Assembly: GCA_963743825.1 (NCBI GenBank)
Contig: CAVURC010000010.1
Coordinates: forward strand, 186,001 to 250,000
Direction of reading: 5' to 3'
Source of the DNA: Sva-07 sp963743825
GTDB lineage: Bacteria > Actinomycetota > Acidimicrobiia > Acidimicrobiales > Ilumatobacteraceae
DNA: 64,000 nucleotides
The translations under genes were made by a program, and so were the position numbers. How positions within the stretch are numbered: the stretch's first letter is position 1; every line of letters begins with the position of its first letter. Below the pieces are notes generated by a model. The model searched no databases. It was not told the origin of the DNA and worked only from the letters and a program-made list of their open reading frames with translations. Of the stretch, positions 45,058 through 56,820 are shown in pieces.

Positions 45058-46866
45058 TCAACTGCCGTCGGGCTCCAACTCGTGCACCACGAGCGCAGCG
45101 ACTCGGCGAAGTGTGTCGAGTTGGTCGTCGTCGAGGTGGCGCGGCCGGAAGTCGGCGACACACAGGGTGCCGACCCGGCTTCCGTCGGCGAGCGTCAGCG
45201 GAACCCCGGCGTAGAAGCGGACACGCGGTTGACCGACGACCATCGGGTTCTCGGCGAAACGGGGGTCGGCCAGCGTGTCGGGGACCTCCAGCACGTCGGG
45301 TCCGAGGATGGCGTGAGCACACAGCGACATGTCACGCGGTGTCTCGGCGACATCGAGCCCGTGTCGTGACTTGAACCACTGCCGATCGGAGTCGACGAGG
45401 GTCACGAGCGCAACGGGGACGTCGAGCTCGACGCTGATCGCCTCGGTGTAGCGGTCGAAGCGTTCCTCCGGTTCGGTGTCGAGGATGCCGAGCGCGTGGA
45501 GCGACGCGAGGCGTTGCGCTTCATCGGCGGGAAGCGGTGCGTTCTCCCAACGCGCGGCACGGCGAAGCAACCACGAACGCAACTTGGTACGGAGATAGAA
45601 CTCGCTCGCAGGCCACACCACCCACTCGGTGATGTTCGTCTCCTCGGCGTCGGGCCGCCAGCGGGCGTCGGACCGGCCGACCATGATCAACGGCACGTCG
45701 TTGCCGTAGGGGGCATCCAGCCGACGGATCGCCGCGACCAGATCGAAATCGTCGTCATCGTCGACCGCTTCGGCGAGCACGATGCCGGGCCGACGGGTCT
45801 GCACCGCCTCGAATGCCGCTCGCAGGTCGTCCAGGACGATGACGTCGAGCTGTTCGGCCCGCGCGACCTCGCCGAGGACTTCGGCAATCCCGGGTGAGCG
45901 GGCGAACACCACCACCGACGTCGAGGGCGGCACGAGCGCCGACGTGGCGACGCGCTGCCCGGGTCGATCGTCGGGCACGCGTCGCACCACGTCGCCTCCG
46001 AGTTCGATGGTCATGCCCTCCTCGGCAGCGAAGATCTCACCGCTGTACCCGCTCGCAGCCGCGTGCGTTCGAGCACGGGCGACGAGTTCATCGACGTCGC
46101 TGTCGGTGCGATTCGGGTCGTGGTGGTAGAGCGCCACGCGAGCTACATCGGCACGCCGCGCGATGTCGACCACGTACTCGACGGTGCTGTGGCCCCACCC
46201 GATGTGATCGCCGTACTCCGATGCCAGGTACTGCGCATCGTGGATCAGCAGATCGGCACCGGCGACGAACTGAGCGTGTGCTTCGTCGTGGCGGTTCCGC
46301 GTGATGTCGCCACCGGACGCAAGTGCGTGATCGTGCGGTTCGTGGTCGGATGCGTACACGACGGTCGCTCCGTCGGCCTCGAGGCGATACCCGAGCGTCA
46401 GGGCAGGGTGGTTGAGGTACTGGGTGTCGACGCGGACATCGTCGATGTCGAAGGTGCCTTCGACGAGGTCGTGATGGTCGACGTCAGCCGACAGCTGATC
46501 GATCGCAACGGGGAAGTATCGGTACTCCATCTGGCCGGCGAGGATCTCACTGAGCGATCCGCCGAGACCGCTCGGGCCGTACAGTTCCCACCGATTGCCG
46601 GCCTGGAAGAGCGGCGCGAAGAAGGGAAGCCCCTGGATGTGATCCCAGTGGGTGTGGCTGATCAGGATGTGCCCGTCGATGGCTCCGCCGTCCGCCTCGG
46701 CGAGCAGGTGCTGGCCGAGACCATGGGCTCCGGTGCCGCAGTCGACGACGATCTGCGTGCCGGCGGCCGAACGGACCGAGACACACGAGGTGTTGCCGCC
46801 GAATCGGAGCGTGGAACGTCCCGCCTTGGCGATCGACCCTCGCGTTCCCCAGAACGTCACCTGCAT
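45058..46866 (-). CDS. Metallo-beta-lactamase fold - pseudo-receiver - GAF protein
   Basis: 602 residues, intact, three domains. Residues 1-255: MBL hydrolase (FWGTRGSIAKAGRSTLRFGG, metal motif ISHTHWDHIQG, VVYASDHEPHDHA, ADLLIHDAQYLASEYGDHIG and a late ALYHHDPNR), close to phosphodiesterase-like MBL proteins. About 285-400: a CheY-like receiver (VIVLDDLRAAFEAVQTRRPG, DVPLIMVGR) whose phospho-acceptor site reads GIVLAEA and not the usual LLD. About 430-600: GAF domain (DTEPEERFDRYTEAISVELD, DMSLCAHAILGPDVLEVPDT). A small-molecule or redox signal may gate the phosphodiesterase. ATG 46866 is at the MBL N-terminus; the long track frame above is non-coding. Confidence 0.85.
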   Translation of the reverse strand: MQVTFWGTRGSIAKAGRSTLRFGGNTSCVSVRSAAGTQIVVDCGTGAHGLGQHLLAEADGGAIDGHILISHTHWDHIQGLPFFAPLFQAGNRWELYGPSGLGGSLSEILAGQMEYRYFPVAIDQLSADVDHHDLVEGTFDIDDVRVDTQYLNHPALTLGYRLEADGATVVYASDHEPHDHALASGGDITRNRHDEAHAQFVAGADLLIHDAQYLASEYGDHIGWGHSTVEYVVDIARRADVARVALYHHDPNRTDSDVDELVARARTHAAASGYSGEIFAAEEGMTIELGGDVVRRVPDDRPGQRVATSALVPPSTSVVVFARSPGIAEVLGEVARAEQLDVIVLDDLRAAFEAVQTRRPGIVLAEAVDDDDDFDLVAAIRRLDAPYGNDVPLIMVGRSDARWRPDAEETNITEWVVWPASEFYLRTKLRSWLLRRAARWENAPLPADEAQRLASLHALGILDTEPEERFDRYTEAISVELDVPVALVTLVDSDRQWFKSRHGLDVAETPRDMSLCAHAILGPDVLEVPDTLADPRFAENPMVVGQPRVRFYAGVPLTLADGSRVGTLCVADFRPRHLDDDQLDTLRRVAALVVHELEPDGS

Positions 46867-46919
46867 GATGGGCCCTCCGCTCGTGACTGTACGCGCAGTG
46901 TGCCCATGTGCCGATGGAT

Positions 46920-47399
46920 TCAAACCCTGCCGGTGATCACCGTCACCGGAATCGTCACCCGGCGCGCAATCCGGTGCGGCAGATCCTGGCGCAGCCACCG
47001 CGAGATCGTCGTCGGGAGGGTCGACACGATGACCTCGTCGATCGACCCCGCATCGTCGGTGGCCGAAGCATCGACGATTCGGGCAACGACGGCCGCTGCA
47101 TCGCAGTCGGTCGTCAGCTCGCCGGTCGCCGTGGCGCCCAGGGACGTCAACCAGTCGAGACCGAACGCCAACCGATCTCGTGCGATCTGACGTTCGTCGC
47201 TGACCTCGAGCGACGACGTGGGCGAGATGTTCGCCGCGTCGCCAACCGCTGTCCCGATGGCAACCGCCGACGACACCGGGCTCGCCACCGGCACGAGCAG
47301 ATGGAACTCCGAGCCGCCCTCGCGGACCCGCCGACGCACCTCGTCGGCGAGGTCGCCGCCCCCGACCGTTCGGTTGGCAACAATCAACACCTTGTGCAT
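46920..47399 (-). CDS. Universal stress protein-like (UspA family) protein
   Basis: 159 residues, intact, one Usp-like alpha/beta domain. N-terminal HKVLIVANRTVGGGDLADEV, a middle segment with FGLDWLTSLGATATGELTTD, and the ATP-loop region DEVIVSTLPTTISRWLRQDL...VTIPVTVITGRV in place of the classical GSHGxxG. It follows the promoter-facing gap of 95 bases to the PPDK-like gene and precedes the MBL-GAF gene (53 bases), same strand. Function is inferred from fold only. Confidence 0.7.
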   Translation of the reverse strand: MHKVLIVANRTVGGGDLADEVRRRVREGGSEFHLLVPVASPVSSAVAIGTAVGDAANISPTSSLEVSDERQIARDRLAFGLDWLTSLGATATGELTTDCDAAAVVARIVDASATDDAGSIDEVIVSTLPTTISRWLRQDLPHRIARRVTIPVTVITGRV

Positions 47400-47493
47400 G
47401 CCGGTCCCCTTGCTCGAATGCCGTCGAGATCCTAGGCCGTCGCCATCGTGCTCCATGTCGAAGCGCATTCGCGGCACTCGCTAGGTTCCACAC

Positions 47494-49797
<2,304 letters not shown>

Positions 49798-49805
49798 CCC
49801 GAGAG

Positions 49806-49844
49806 GGTTTGTCAAACGAACCGACTTGGTTTGCGAAGCGAACC
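49806..49844 (+). promoter_or_regulatory. Tandem 17-bp palindromic operators before hxlR-fbiC
   Basis: Two copies of GGTTTG-N5-CGAACC, at 49806-49822 and 49828-49844, repeat with a 22-base period (two helical turns). Each is an imperfect palindrome (GGTTYG/CGAACC). They end 17 bases before the ATG of the HxlR gene. A TAGGGT at 49850-49855 could be the -10. They are the likely binding sites of the HxlR protein itself (inference). Confidence 0.6.
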
Positions 49845-49861
49845 CACTCTAGGGTTTCGGC

Positions 49862-50353
49862 ATGACGGCTTCCGGCATGCACGAGGTACCAGACCCGACG
49901 CCGTGTTCGATCCAACGCAGCCTCGAGATCCTCGGGGACCGCTGGACGATCCTGATCATGCGCGACGCGTTCCGCGGCATCCGCCGCTTCGACGACTTCC
50001 GACGCGATCTCGGCATCGCCCGCCCCGTGCTGGCCGACCGCCTCAAGCAACTCGTCGACGCCGGCGTGCTCGAACGTCGCCAGTACTGCGAGCACCCACC
50101 CCGCGACGAGTACCGCCTCACGCCAATGGGCGCCGACCTGTCGCCCACCCTCGTGGCACTGATGCGCTGGGGCGACGCATGGCTCTCCGACGACGGCCCT
50201 CCCACCACGCTCATCCACGATGTCTGCGGCGAGCCACTCGACCAGGCGTTCGTGTGCTGGCACTGCAACGAGACCTTCGGCAGTGGCCAGATCGCCAGCC
50301 GACCCGGCCACTCCGACACCACCCCCCACACCGACACGCAGGGAACCCGATGA
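49862..50353 (+). CDS. HxlR-family winged-helix transcriptional regulator
   Basis: 163 residues, intact. HxlR signature: CSIQRSLEILGDRWTILIMR, RFDDFRRDLGIARPVLADRL, and the wing YRLTPMGADLSPTLVALMRW. A C-terminal extension carries two close Cys (AFVCWHCNETFGSG) that could bind zinc or sense redox state. It is translationally coupled to fbiC (ATGA at 50350), so it probably controls F420 synthesis through the tandem operators just upstream. HxlR proteins often sense aldehydes, quinones or redox state; no ligand is evident here. ATG 49862 fits a leaderless transcript. Confidence 0.93.
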   Translation: MTASGMHEVPDPTPCSIQRSLEILGDRWTILIMRDAFRGIRRFDDFRRDLGIARPVLADRLKQLVDAGVLERRQYCEHPPRDEYRLTPMGADLSPTLVALMRWGDAWLSDDGPPTTLIHDVCGEPLDQAFVCWHCNETFGSGQIASRPGHSDTTPHTDTQGTR

Positions 50354-52708
50354 CCGCAACCGACGTCACCCACCACGAACTCCTCGACCGCTCCACCGAG
50401 GAGCTGATGGCGACCGCCGCTGCGATCCGCGACGCCACCACGGGCAACCGCATCACGTTCAGCCCGAAGGTGTTCATCCCCCTGACGTTCCTGTGCAACG
50501 ACACGTGCGGCTACTGCACGTTCGCACAACCCCCGGCTCGCATCGACAAGGCCTACCTCGACCCCGACGATGTGCTGCGAATCGCCCGCCAGGGCGCCCG
50601 CACCGGTTGCCACGAAGCGTTGTTCACCCTCGGAGAACGCCCCGAGGACCGCTACGACGTCGCACGCGACTGGCTCCGCGACCCGCGGCTACGACTCGAC
50701 GGTCCACTACGTCGCCGAAATGGCCCAACTCGTCCTGACGGAAACCGGTCTGCTCCCCCACGCCAATGCCGGCGCGCTGTACGCCGACGAGCTCGCCCGG
50801 CTCCGCCCCGTCAGCCCCAGCCAGGGCATGATGATCGAGTCGCTCAATCCTGATCTCGAGGCCCACCGCAACGCCCCCGACAAGACTCCACGACGCCGCC
50901 TCGACACACTCGAGGCCGCCGGGGAACTCTCGATCCCGTTCACCACCGGCATCCTCGTCGGCATCGGTGAGAGTCGCGCCGATCAGCTCTCGGCTCTCGA
51001 AGCAATCGCCGCCAGCCACCGCCGCCACGGCCACGTCCAGGAAGTCATCGTCCAGAACTTCCTGCCGAAACTCCGCACCGCCATGCAGGGCGTTCGCGCC
51101 TGCCCGAGCGACGACTACCTCTGGGCCGTCGCCGCCGCACGGGTGATCCTGCCGGCAGGCATCCATCTGCAGGCGCCACCGAACCTCTCGGACGACTTCG
51201 GGGTGCTCCTCGACGCCGGTATCGACGACTGGGGCGGCGTCTCGCCCGTCACCGTCGACCACGTCAACCCCGAACGTCCATGGCCCGACCTCGACCGCCT
51301 CGCCGAGGTCACCGCCGAGCGCGGCTTCGTCGTCGCACCCCGCCTCACGATCTACCCCGAGTTCGTCACTGACCGCGCCCGTTGGCTCGATCCCGCGCTC
51401 CACTTCCCGGTCATGGACCGCGCCGACGCCGAATGGCTCGGTCGCGACGACCCCGGCCAGTACTGGCCCGAGAAGACCACCGCCGCGGACACCGTCGCCG
51501 ACGGTGCCGAGTTCGTGCTCGTCGGCCACCGCTCGACTGCCTGGTATTCAGGGTCCGACCATCGTCCACCGGCGCTCGTGCCGGCCGACCGTGCTCCCGT
51601 CAGCGGCGCCGTCGCCGACGTCCTCGCCGGCATCGACGCCGGCGAGGAGCCCGGCATCGACGAGATCGTCACCCTGTTCCGCGCCCGTGGCCCCGAGGTC
51701 ACGGCCGTCGCGGAGGCCGCCGACCGCATGCGCCGGGAACTCGTCGGCGACACCCTCACCTGGGTCGCCAACCGGAACATCAACTACACCAACGTCTGCA
51801 CCTTCAAATGCAAGTTCTGCGGGTTCTCGAAGGGTCCGCTGTCACTCAACCTGCGCGGCACGCCCTACCTGCTCACGCTCGACGACATCGCCGAGCGCGC
51901 CCGCGAGGGCTGGGAGGCCGGTGCCACCGAAGTCACCCTGCAGGGTGGGATCCATCCCGATTTCGACGGCGACTACTACATCGACGTCACCCGGGCCGTG
52001 AAGGACGCCGTACCCGACATGCACGTCCACGGCTTCACCGCGCTGGAGGTCACCGAGGGAGCGCGTCGCCTCGGCGAGGACCTCACCACCTACCTCGGCC
52101 GCCTGAAGGACGCCGGCCTGGCATCGCTGCCGGGGACCGCCGCCGAGATCCTCGACGACGAGATCCGCGCCATCCTCTGCCCCGACAAGATCGACACCGA
52201 CCAGTGGCTCGATGCCCACCGTGCCGCACACGGCATCGGGCTGCACTCGAACGTCACGATCATGTTCGGCGCCGTCGAGCAACCCGTTCACTGGGCACGC
52301 CACATCGTACGGACACGTGACCTCCAGAAGGAGACGGGCGGGTTCACCGAGTTCGTCGGGCTCCCCTTCGTTCACATGGCGTCACCCATCTACCTGCAGC
52401 GCAAGGCGCGGCGCGGCCCCACGTTCCGCGAGAACCTGCTGATGCACGCCGTTGCCCGCCTCGCCTACGGCGAGCTGATCCCCAACATCCAGGCCAGCTG
52501 GGTCAAGGTCGGCCTCGACGGCGTGGCCCAGATGATGCGGGCCGGCTGCAACGACCTCGGTGGCACGCTGATCAACGAGAACATTTCACGGGCCGCCGGC
52601 GCCAGTCATGGCCAGGAGATGACGGGTGAGCGCTTCGCCGCGTTCGCCGCCTCGATCGACCGGCCGATCGAGCAGCGCACCACGAGCTACGGCCGCGTAG
52701 CGAGTTGA
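50350..52708 (+). CDS. fbiC: 7,8-didemethyl-8-hydroxy-5-deazariboflavin synthase (FO synthase, CofG-CofH fusion), one frameshift
   Basis: Makes FO, the deazaflavin chromophore of cofactor F420, from tyrosine and a pyrimidine precursor with two radical-SAM centres. About 785 residues. CofG half: CNDTCGYCTFAQPP (C-x3-C-x2-C) near residue 53, LFTLGERPEDRYDVA. CofH half: NVCTFKCKFCGFSKGP, TEVTLQGGIHPDFDGDYY, HGFTALEVTEGA, and IQASWVKVGLDG. The frame changes near 50690 (after VARDWLRDP; the resumed frame reads GYDSTVHYVAEMAQLV), a spot inside a normally continuous segment, so probably a consensus error. It overlaps hxlR. The F420-dependent LLM enzymes in this window would use the product. Confidence 0.95.
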
Positions 52709-52727
52709 CCCCGCCGGCGTCGGGCCC

Positions 52728-53798
52728 CTAACCCGACGCGGCGGTCGGCTCGAGCTCCAGCTCGGGTTGCTTGGAGCGCTTGCGCACCTTGATCACACCT
52801 TGCCGGCTGGCGAGGGCAACGGCGACCAGCAGCGACACACCTTCGAACAGCGGCTCGATCCACGCCGTGCCGGACGTGAAGGTGAGCTGCAGACCCTTGA
52901 CGCCGAACGCCAGGCAGTACAGAGCGATGAGCGTTCCCCACACGTTGGGCCGCCCCTTGAGCTGTGACGCTCCGAAGAACACCGCTGCGATCGCCGGAAA
53001 CAGGTAGCCGGGGCCGATCGACGAACTGTACGTGCCGACCTTCCACGTATGGATGAGACCCGCTGTTCCGGCGATGAGTGCCGATGCGACCAGCGTCCCC
53101 CATCGCAACCTGTCGGTGGGAAGACCCGACAGGCGCGCCGCGTCGGTGTTGCCGCCGGTAGCGAAGAGATACCGGCCGAGCGGGGTTTGCTCGAGGATGT
53201 ACCAGAGCACCAGTGCACACAGCAGCATCAGATAGAAGTACAGCGGCAGTCCGAGAATCTTTGTCCGGCCGATGTCGCGATACCCGTCGGTGAGCACACC
53301 GTTGATCGTCCGGTTCCCGGAGATCAGAATGTTGGCCGCCACGAGTACCTGGCTCATACCCAGCGTCGCGATGAATGAGTTCACGTTGAGTTTCACCACG
53401 ATGAAGCCGGACACGAATCCCACCGCGCCACACGCCGCCAGCGCAAGGAGTGCGTTGAGCACCTGCGGCATGTCGGTGTTCTGCGCGAGCGCCGTCGTGA
53501 TCGCAATGGAGAAGCCCATCATGACTCCGACCGAGAGGTCGAACGTGTCTGCGATGAGTGGCACGAGGAAGGCCAATGCCAGCATTGCAATGATGGCCCG
53601 CTCGGTCAGGACGAGCTTGATACTCGTCGCCGTGAGGAACTGCGGCTGGGTCAGCCCGAACACGATCATGAATGCGGCCCAGAGATAGAGCGCGCTGTAC
53701 TTGTCGAGGCGAAGGCGATGCACCAGGGAACGTGGGGGTGGCGCCATCTGCGACGGGTCGGTCGGTTGCGCGGCGGCGTCAGTGGTCATGGAGGTCAT
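52728..53798 (-). CDS. Ribose/sugar-type ABC importer permease (RbsC-like)
   Basis: Inner-membrane permease, about 356 residues. Nine or ten helices, for example LYLWAAFMIVFGLTQPQFLT, AIIAMLALAFLVPLIADTFD and YLMLLCALVLWYILEQTP. Family marks DLSVGVMMGFS, NSFIATLGMSQVLVAANILI and GRYLFATGGNTDAARLSGLP. The C-terminal tail is charged. ATG 53798 (MTSMTTDAA) or 53789 are both possible; both overlap the upstream ATPase end, so the three components are coupled. Encoded with the ATPase on the minus strand, divergent from the binding-protein gene. Confidence 0.9.
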   Translation of the reverse strand: MTSMTTDAAAQPTDPSQMAPPPRSLVHRLRLDKYSALYLWAAFMIVFGLTQPQFLTATSIKLVLTERAIIAMLALAFLVPLIADTFDLSVGVMMGFSIAITTALAQNTDMPQVLNALLALAACGAVGFVSGFIVVKLNVNSFIATLGMSQVLVAANILISGNRTINGVLTDGYRDIGRTKILGLPLYFYLMLLCALVLWYILEQTPLGRYLFATGGNTDAARLSGLPTDRLRWGTLVASALIAGTAGLIHTWKVGTYSSSIGPGYLFPAIAAVFFGASQLKGRPNVWGTLIALYCLAFGVKGLQLTFTSGTAWIEPLFEGVSLLVAVALASRQGVIKVRKRSKQPELELEPTAASG

Positions 53799-55367
53799 TG
53801 CTCCCAGCAGGTTCGACGGACGTTTCGGATGTGTCGGTGTTCGACGCAGGTGGTACCGCCAGCTGGGCACGCTCGATCGAGGCCGAGGTGACGTCGTCAC
53901 CGACCAGCTCGGCGGTGACCACCCCGTTGCGCATGATGAGCACGCGGGTCGCGGACCGGCACGAGCTCGTCAGTGTCGGTCGACGCGACGACCACCGCAT
54001 TGGCCTCTGCTGCCAGATCGTCGATGAGTCGATGGATCTCTTCCTTGGCCCCGATGTCGATCCCCTGCGTCGGCTCGTCGAGCAGCAGGAGTGTGGGGGC
54101 GAGCCGAAGGCCACGGGCAAAGAGGACCTTCTGCTGGTTACCGCCGCTGAGCGTTGCGATCGGCACGTCACCGCTGGCGGTCTTGACCGCCAGACGTTCG
54201 ATCCAGCGATCCGCATCGAGCGCGCTCTGCCTTGGGTTGCAGGCGACCGAACCGAGCGTTGCGGCCGACGTCGCAGATCGTGGTGTTCTGGATGACCGAC
54301 ATCAGTGGGAACAGACCGTGCGACTTGCGATCGGCCGTGACGAACGCTCCACCAGACTCAAGCAGGTCGCGCGGCGAGTAGTTGTCGATGGCCCGGCCGT
54401 TGACCCACACATCTCCGTCCGTGCTCGCCAGCTGCCCTGACAGCAACGGAATCACATGCTCTCGTCCCGAGCCGGTGATCCCCGCGATCCCGAGCACCTC
54501 ACCCGCCCGCACGGCCAGGTCGAGCCCAGCCACGTTGCCTCCCCGCAGCCCGCGCGTCTGGAGCACGACGCGGTCGGCGACCGGTTGGCGGCTGCTGCGG
54601 CCCTGGACGACCTTGTGGCCGATCATCAGCTCGATCAACCGGTTGTGATCCAGATCGGCAACCGATTCGGTGGTGACCCTTCGGCCATCACGCAGGATCG
54701 AGACCTCGTCGGCGATCTCGAACACTTCGTCGAGGTGGTGCGACACGTACAGAATCGCAACACCTTGGGCCTTCAGTCGACGAATGGCCTCGAAGAGGTG
54801 TTCAACGTCTGATGCGGGCAACGACGCCGTTGGTTCATCGAGCACGAGGAGATGGGCGTCGTGCTCCCAGCCCATCAATGCGCGAGCCAATGCGACACCG
54901 GTCTTCTGAGCGGGGGCAAGCGCACCGACAGGGAGTCGGACGTCGACGCTCGAGAACCCGAGGTGGTCGAGCGCCTCTTGCGCCCGGTCCCGATCACGGC
55001 GCCAGACGATCTTTCCCCAATGAGTGGTGAACCCATTGCTCAAGGCAAGATTCTCGACGGTCGTGAGGGAGTCGACGAGGCCCAGGTCCTGATGCACGAA
55101 GCGCAGCCCGTCACGCTCGGCCGCCCGACCATCACCCAGTTCGAGCCGCTCGCCGGCTGGATCGTTGCCGAAGTAGGTGGCAGTCGTGTCATCTCCTGTC
55201 GGCTGGTGGTAACCGGCGAGGATCTTGATCAACGTCGACTTTCCCGACCCGTTCTGACCGACGAGCGCATGGGTGGTTCCGGCGGCAATCTCGAGATCGA
55301 CATCGTCGAGGGCAACCTGGCCCGGGAACACCTTGGTCAGGTGCTCGATTGTCAGCAGTGCTGGCAC
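53779..55367 (-). CDS. Sugar-type ABC importer ATPase (RbsA-like, two nucleotide domains), frameshifted
   Basis: About 525 residues. First domain: Walker A ALVGQNGSGKST, then RFVHQDLGLVDSLTTVENLA, signature region GALAPAQKTGVALARAL (degenerate LSxxQ as in RbsA-type first domain), Walker B LLVLDEPTAS. Second domain: a Walker-A-like GIAGITGSGREHV (degenerate, as is usual), VTADRKSHGLFPLMSV, then after a frame change near 54225 the signature TLSGGNQQKVLFARGL and Walker B LLLLDEPTQGIDIGAKE. A second change near 53960 leads to VLIMRNGVVTAELVGDDVTS, ending at 53779. The stop region overlaps the permease start. Both indels are probable consensus errors. Confidence 0.88.
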
Positions 55368-55425
55368 TCATCCCCCTTCGCGGCCTCACCGCACGTCTGA
55401 ACCCGAATTCGTACCGGCCGTAGTT

Positions 55426-55431
55426 TATGAT
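55426..55431 (+). promoter_or_regulatory. -10 TATGAT within a GGCCG/CGGCC inverted repeat
   Basis: TATGAT (55426-55431) lies 65 bases before the binding-protein ATG in the 128-base divergent region. It is flanked by ggccg (55416-55420) and cggcc (55432-55436), an inverted repeat of operator size. The -35 region is poor. It could be a repressor site for the sugar importer. Confidence 0.4.
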
Positions 55432-55495
55432 CGGCCCCAAGCCAGAACGTATCAACGGGATCCGTTCGGCGACGACCCAAGGGGGAAGACCAAGA

Positions 55496-56703
55496 ATGAA
55501 ACGACTCTCACGCGCTGCGGCGCTCCTCGTGCCGCTCGTACTCATCGCAGCGGCATGCGGCAGCGACGACGACTCGGGAACCACCGAGAACTCCGAGGCA
55601 GTCACCGAAGGCACCGAAGCGACGACCGAAGGCACCGAAGCGATGACCGAAGGCACCGAAGCCGGCGGCGGCGGCGGTGTCGAGGCGGCACAGGCAGCAG
55701 CTGATGCCGCGAGCGAGCCCGCCACCGACATCGGCCCGACGATCCCGCTCGACGGAGTGCCGGAGCCCAAGAAGGTGGCTTGGCTCGAGTGCGAGCAGCC
55801 CTCATGCGTTGCGATCGGGGCCGGCATGGCCGACGCCACCGCCGCACTCGGATGGGAACTCGTGGTGATCCCGGCAGCGAGCGGCGCTCAGGGTCCCGCG
55901 ATCCAGCAGGCACTCGACCAAGGAGTCGACTTCATTGCTCACTCCGGCTCGCCGTTGGCAACCGCCGAAGCGGAAATCGCTGCGGCCCAGGAGGCCGGCG
56001 TCGGCTACTACAGCTGCTACTCGACCGATGTCCCCGATCCGGACAACAACAACCTGTTCATCCAGTGCGGTGACTCGCCCGGCGTGTCCGACAATGGCGG
56101 CCTGATCTCCAACTGGGTGATCGGCGACTCCGCTGGCGCGGCCAATACATTGCTGGTCAACATCCCGGACTTCCCCGTCCTCGTCGCCGAGGCGGAGGGC
56201 GCCGCGGCGGCCTACGAGGAGAACTGCCCGGACTGCACCCTTCAGACGCTCGACACCACGATCGATGCGCTGATCGCCGGCGAGGTGCCCGCTGCGGTCG
56301 CCTCCCGCCTCCAGGAGGATCCGAGCATCAACTACATCCACTTCACGTTCGGCGACCTGCCGGCCGGCGTTGCCGACACGTTGGAAGAGGCCGGGCTCCT
56401 CGAACAGGTGAAGATCGTCGGCGTCGACTTCTCGACCCAGATCGGGCTGCCCGAAATCATCGCCGGTCGTCACGCGGCATGGACCGCAAACCCCAAGCCG
56501 TACGCAGGTTGGTTGATGGTCGACGCGATGGCGCGCGCGAGTCGCTCGGGATGGACAACCCCGAAGAGCGCGACAACGCCGTGCTGCCGACGTTCATCGT
56601 GAGCGATCCCGAAACCGCGAAGGAGATGCTCGACCTCGGCGATGCCGGCTGGCCCGGCCCGGAGACGATGGCCGACCAGTTCAAGGCGCTCTGGGGCGTC
56701 TGA
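55496..56703 (+). CDS. Sugar-type ABC binding lipoprotein, frameshifted near the 3' end
   Basis: Extracellular ligand-binding lipoprotein, about 400 residues, of the ribose/sugar-binding PBP1 family. Signal RAAALLVPLVLIAAAC has the lipobox with Cys21. An acidic Thr/Glu linker contains three TEGTEA repeats. The PBP domain: PEPKKVAWLECEQPSCVAIG, GPAIQQALDQGVDFIAHSGS, the hinge ANTLLVNIPDFPVLVAEAEG, EEAGLLEQVKIVGVDFSTQI and WTANPKPYAGWLMVDAMAR. The frame changes near 56535; the continuation NPEERDNAVLPTFIVSDPET ends LGDAGWPGPETMADQFKALWGV. ATG 55496 follows GGGGGAAG (55481-55488). Divergent partner of the ATPase/permease pair; ligand unknown. Confidence 0.9.
55601..55663 (+). repeat. Three 21-bp tandem repeats encoding (x)TEGTEA
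   Basis: Three units of 21 bases (55601-55621, 55622-55642, 55643-55663), each with the core accgaaggcaccgaagc, code for VTEGTEA, TTEGTEA and MTEGTEA in the lipoprotein linker. Copy-number change would be in frame and alter only spacer length. Confidence 0.9.
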
Positions 56704-56750
56704 TCTGAACATCGGTTGAGCTGAACCTCAGCTGAAACGAACATCTGAAT

Positions 56751-56787
56751 CGAGAGGGGCCGGGCCAAGTTGGTCCGGCCCCTCTCG
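56751..56787. terminator. 13-bp stem terminator after the sugar-binding protein
   Basis: cgagaggggccgg (56751-56763) pairs perfectly with ccggcccctctcg (56775-56787) over an 11-base loop, followed by tcgtcgtc. It lies 48 bases after the stop and 34 before the next GTG start. This is a good intrinsic terminator shape. Confidence 0.7.
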
Positions 56788-56820
56788 TCGTCACGGCCCA
56801 CATTTCTCTACGATGCTTCG

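Noticed and set aside
46910..46935. A ggattcaaaccc stretch resembling a tRNA T-arm
   Set aside because: No acceptor or anticodon stem can be folded around it and it lies inside the end of the Usp-like gene.
55601..55663. Tandem 21-bp repeats as a CRISPR array
   Set aside because: No spacers between units; it is an in-frame protein linker repeat.
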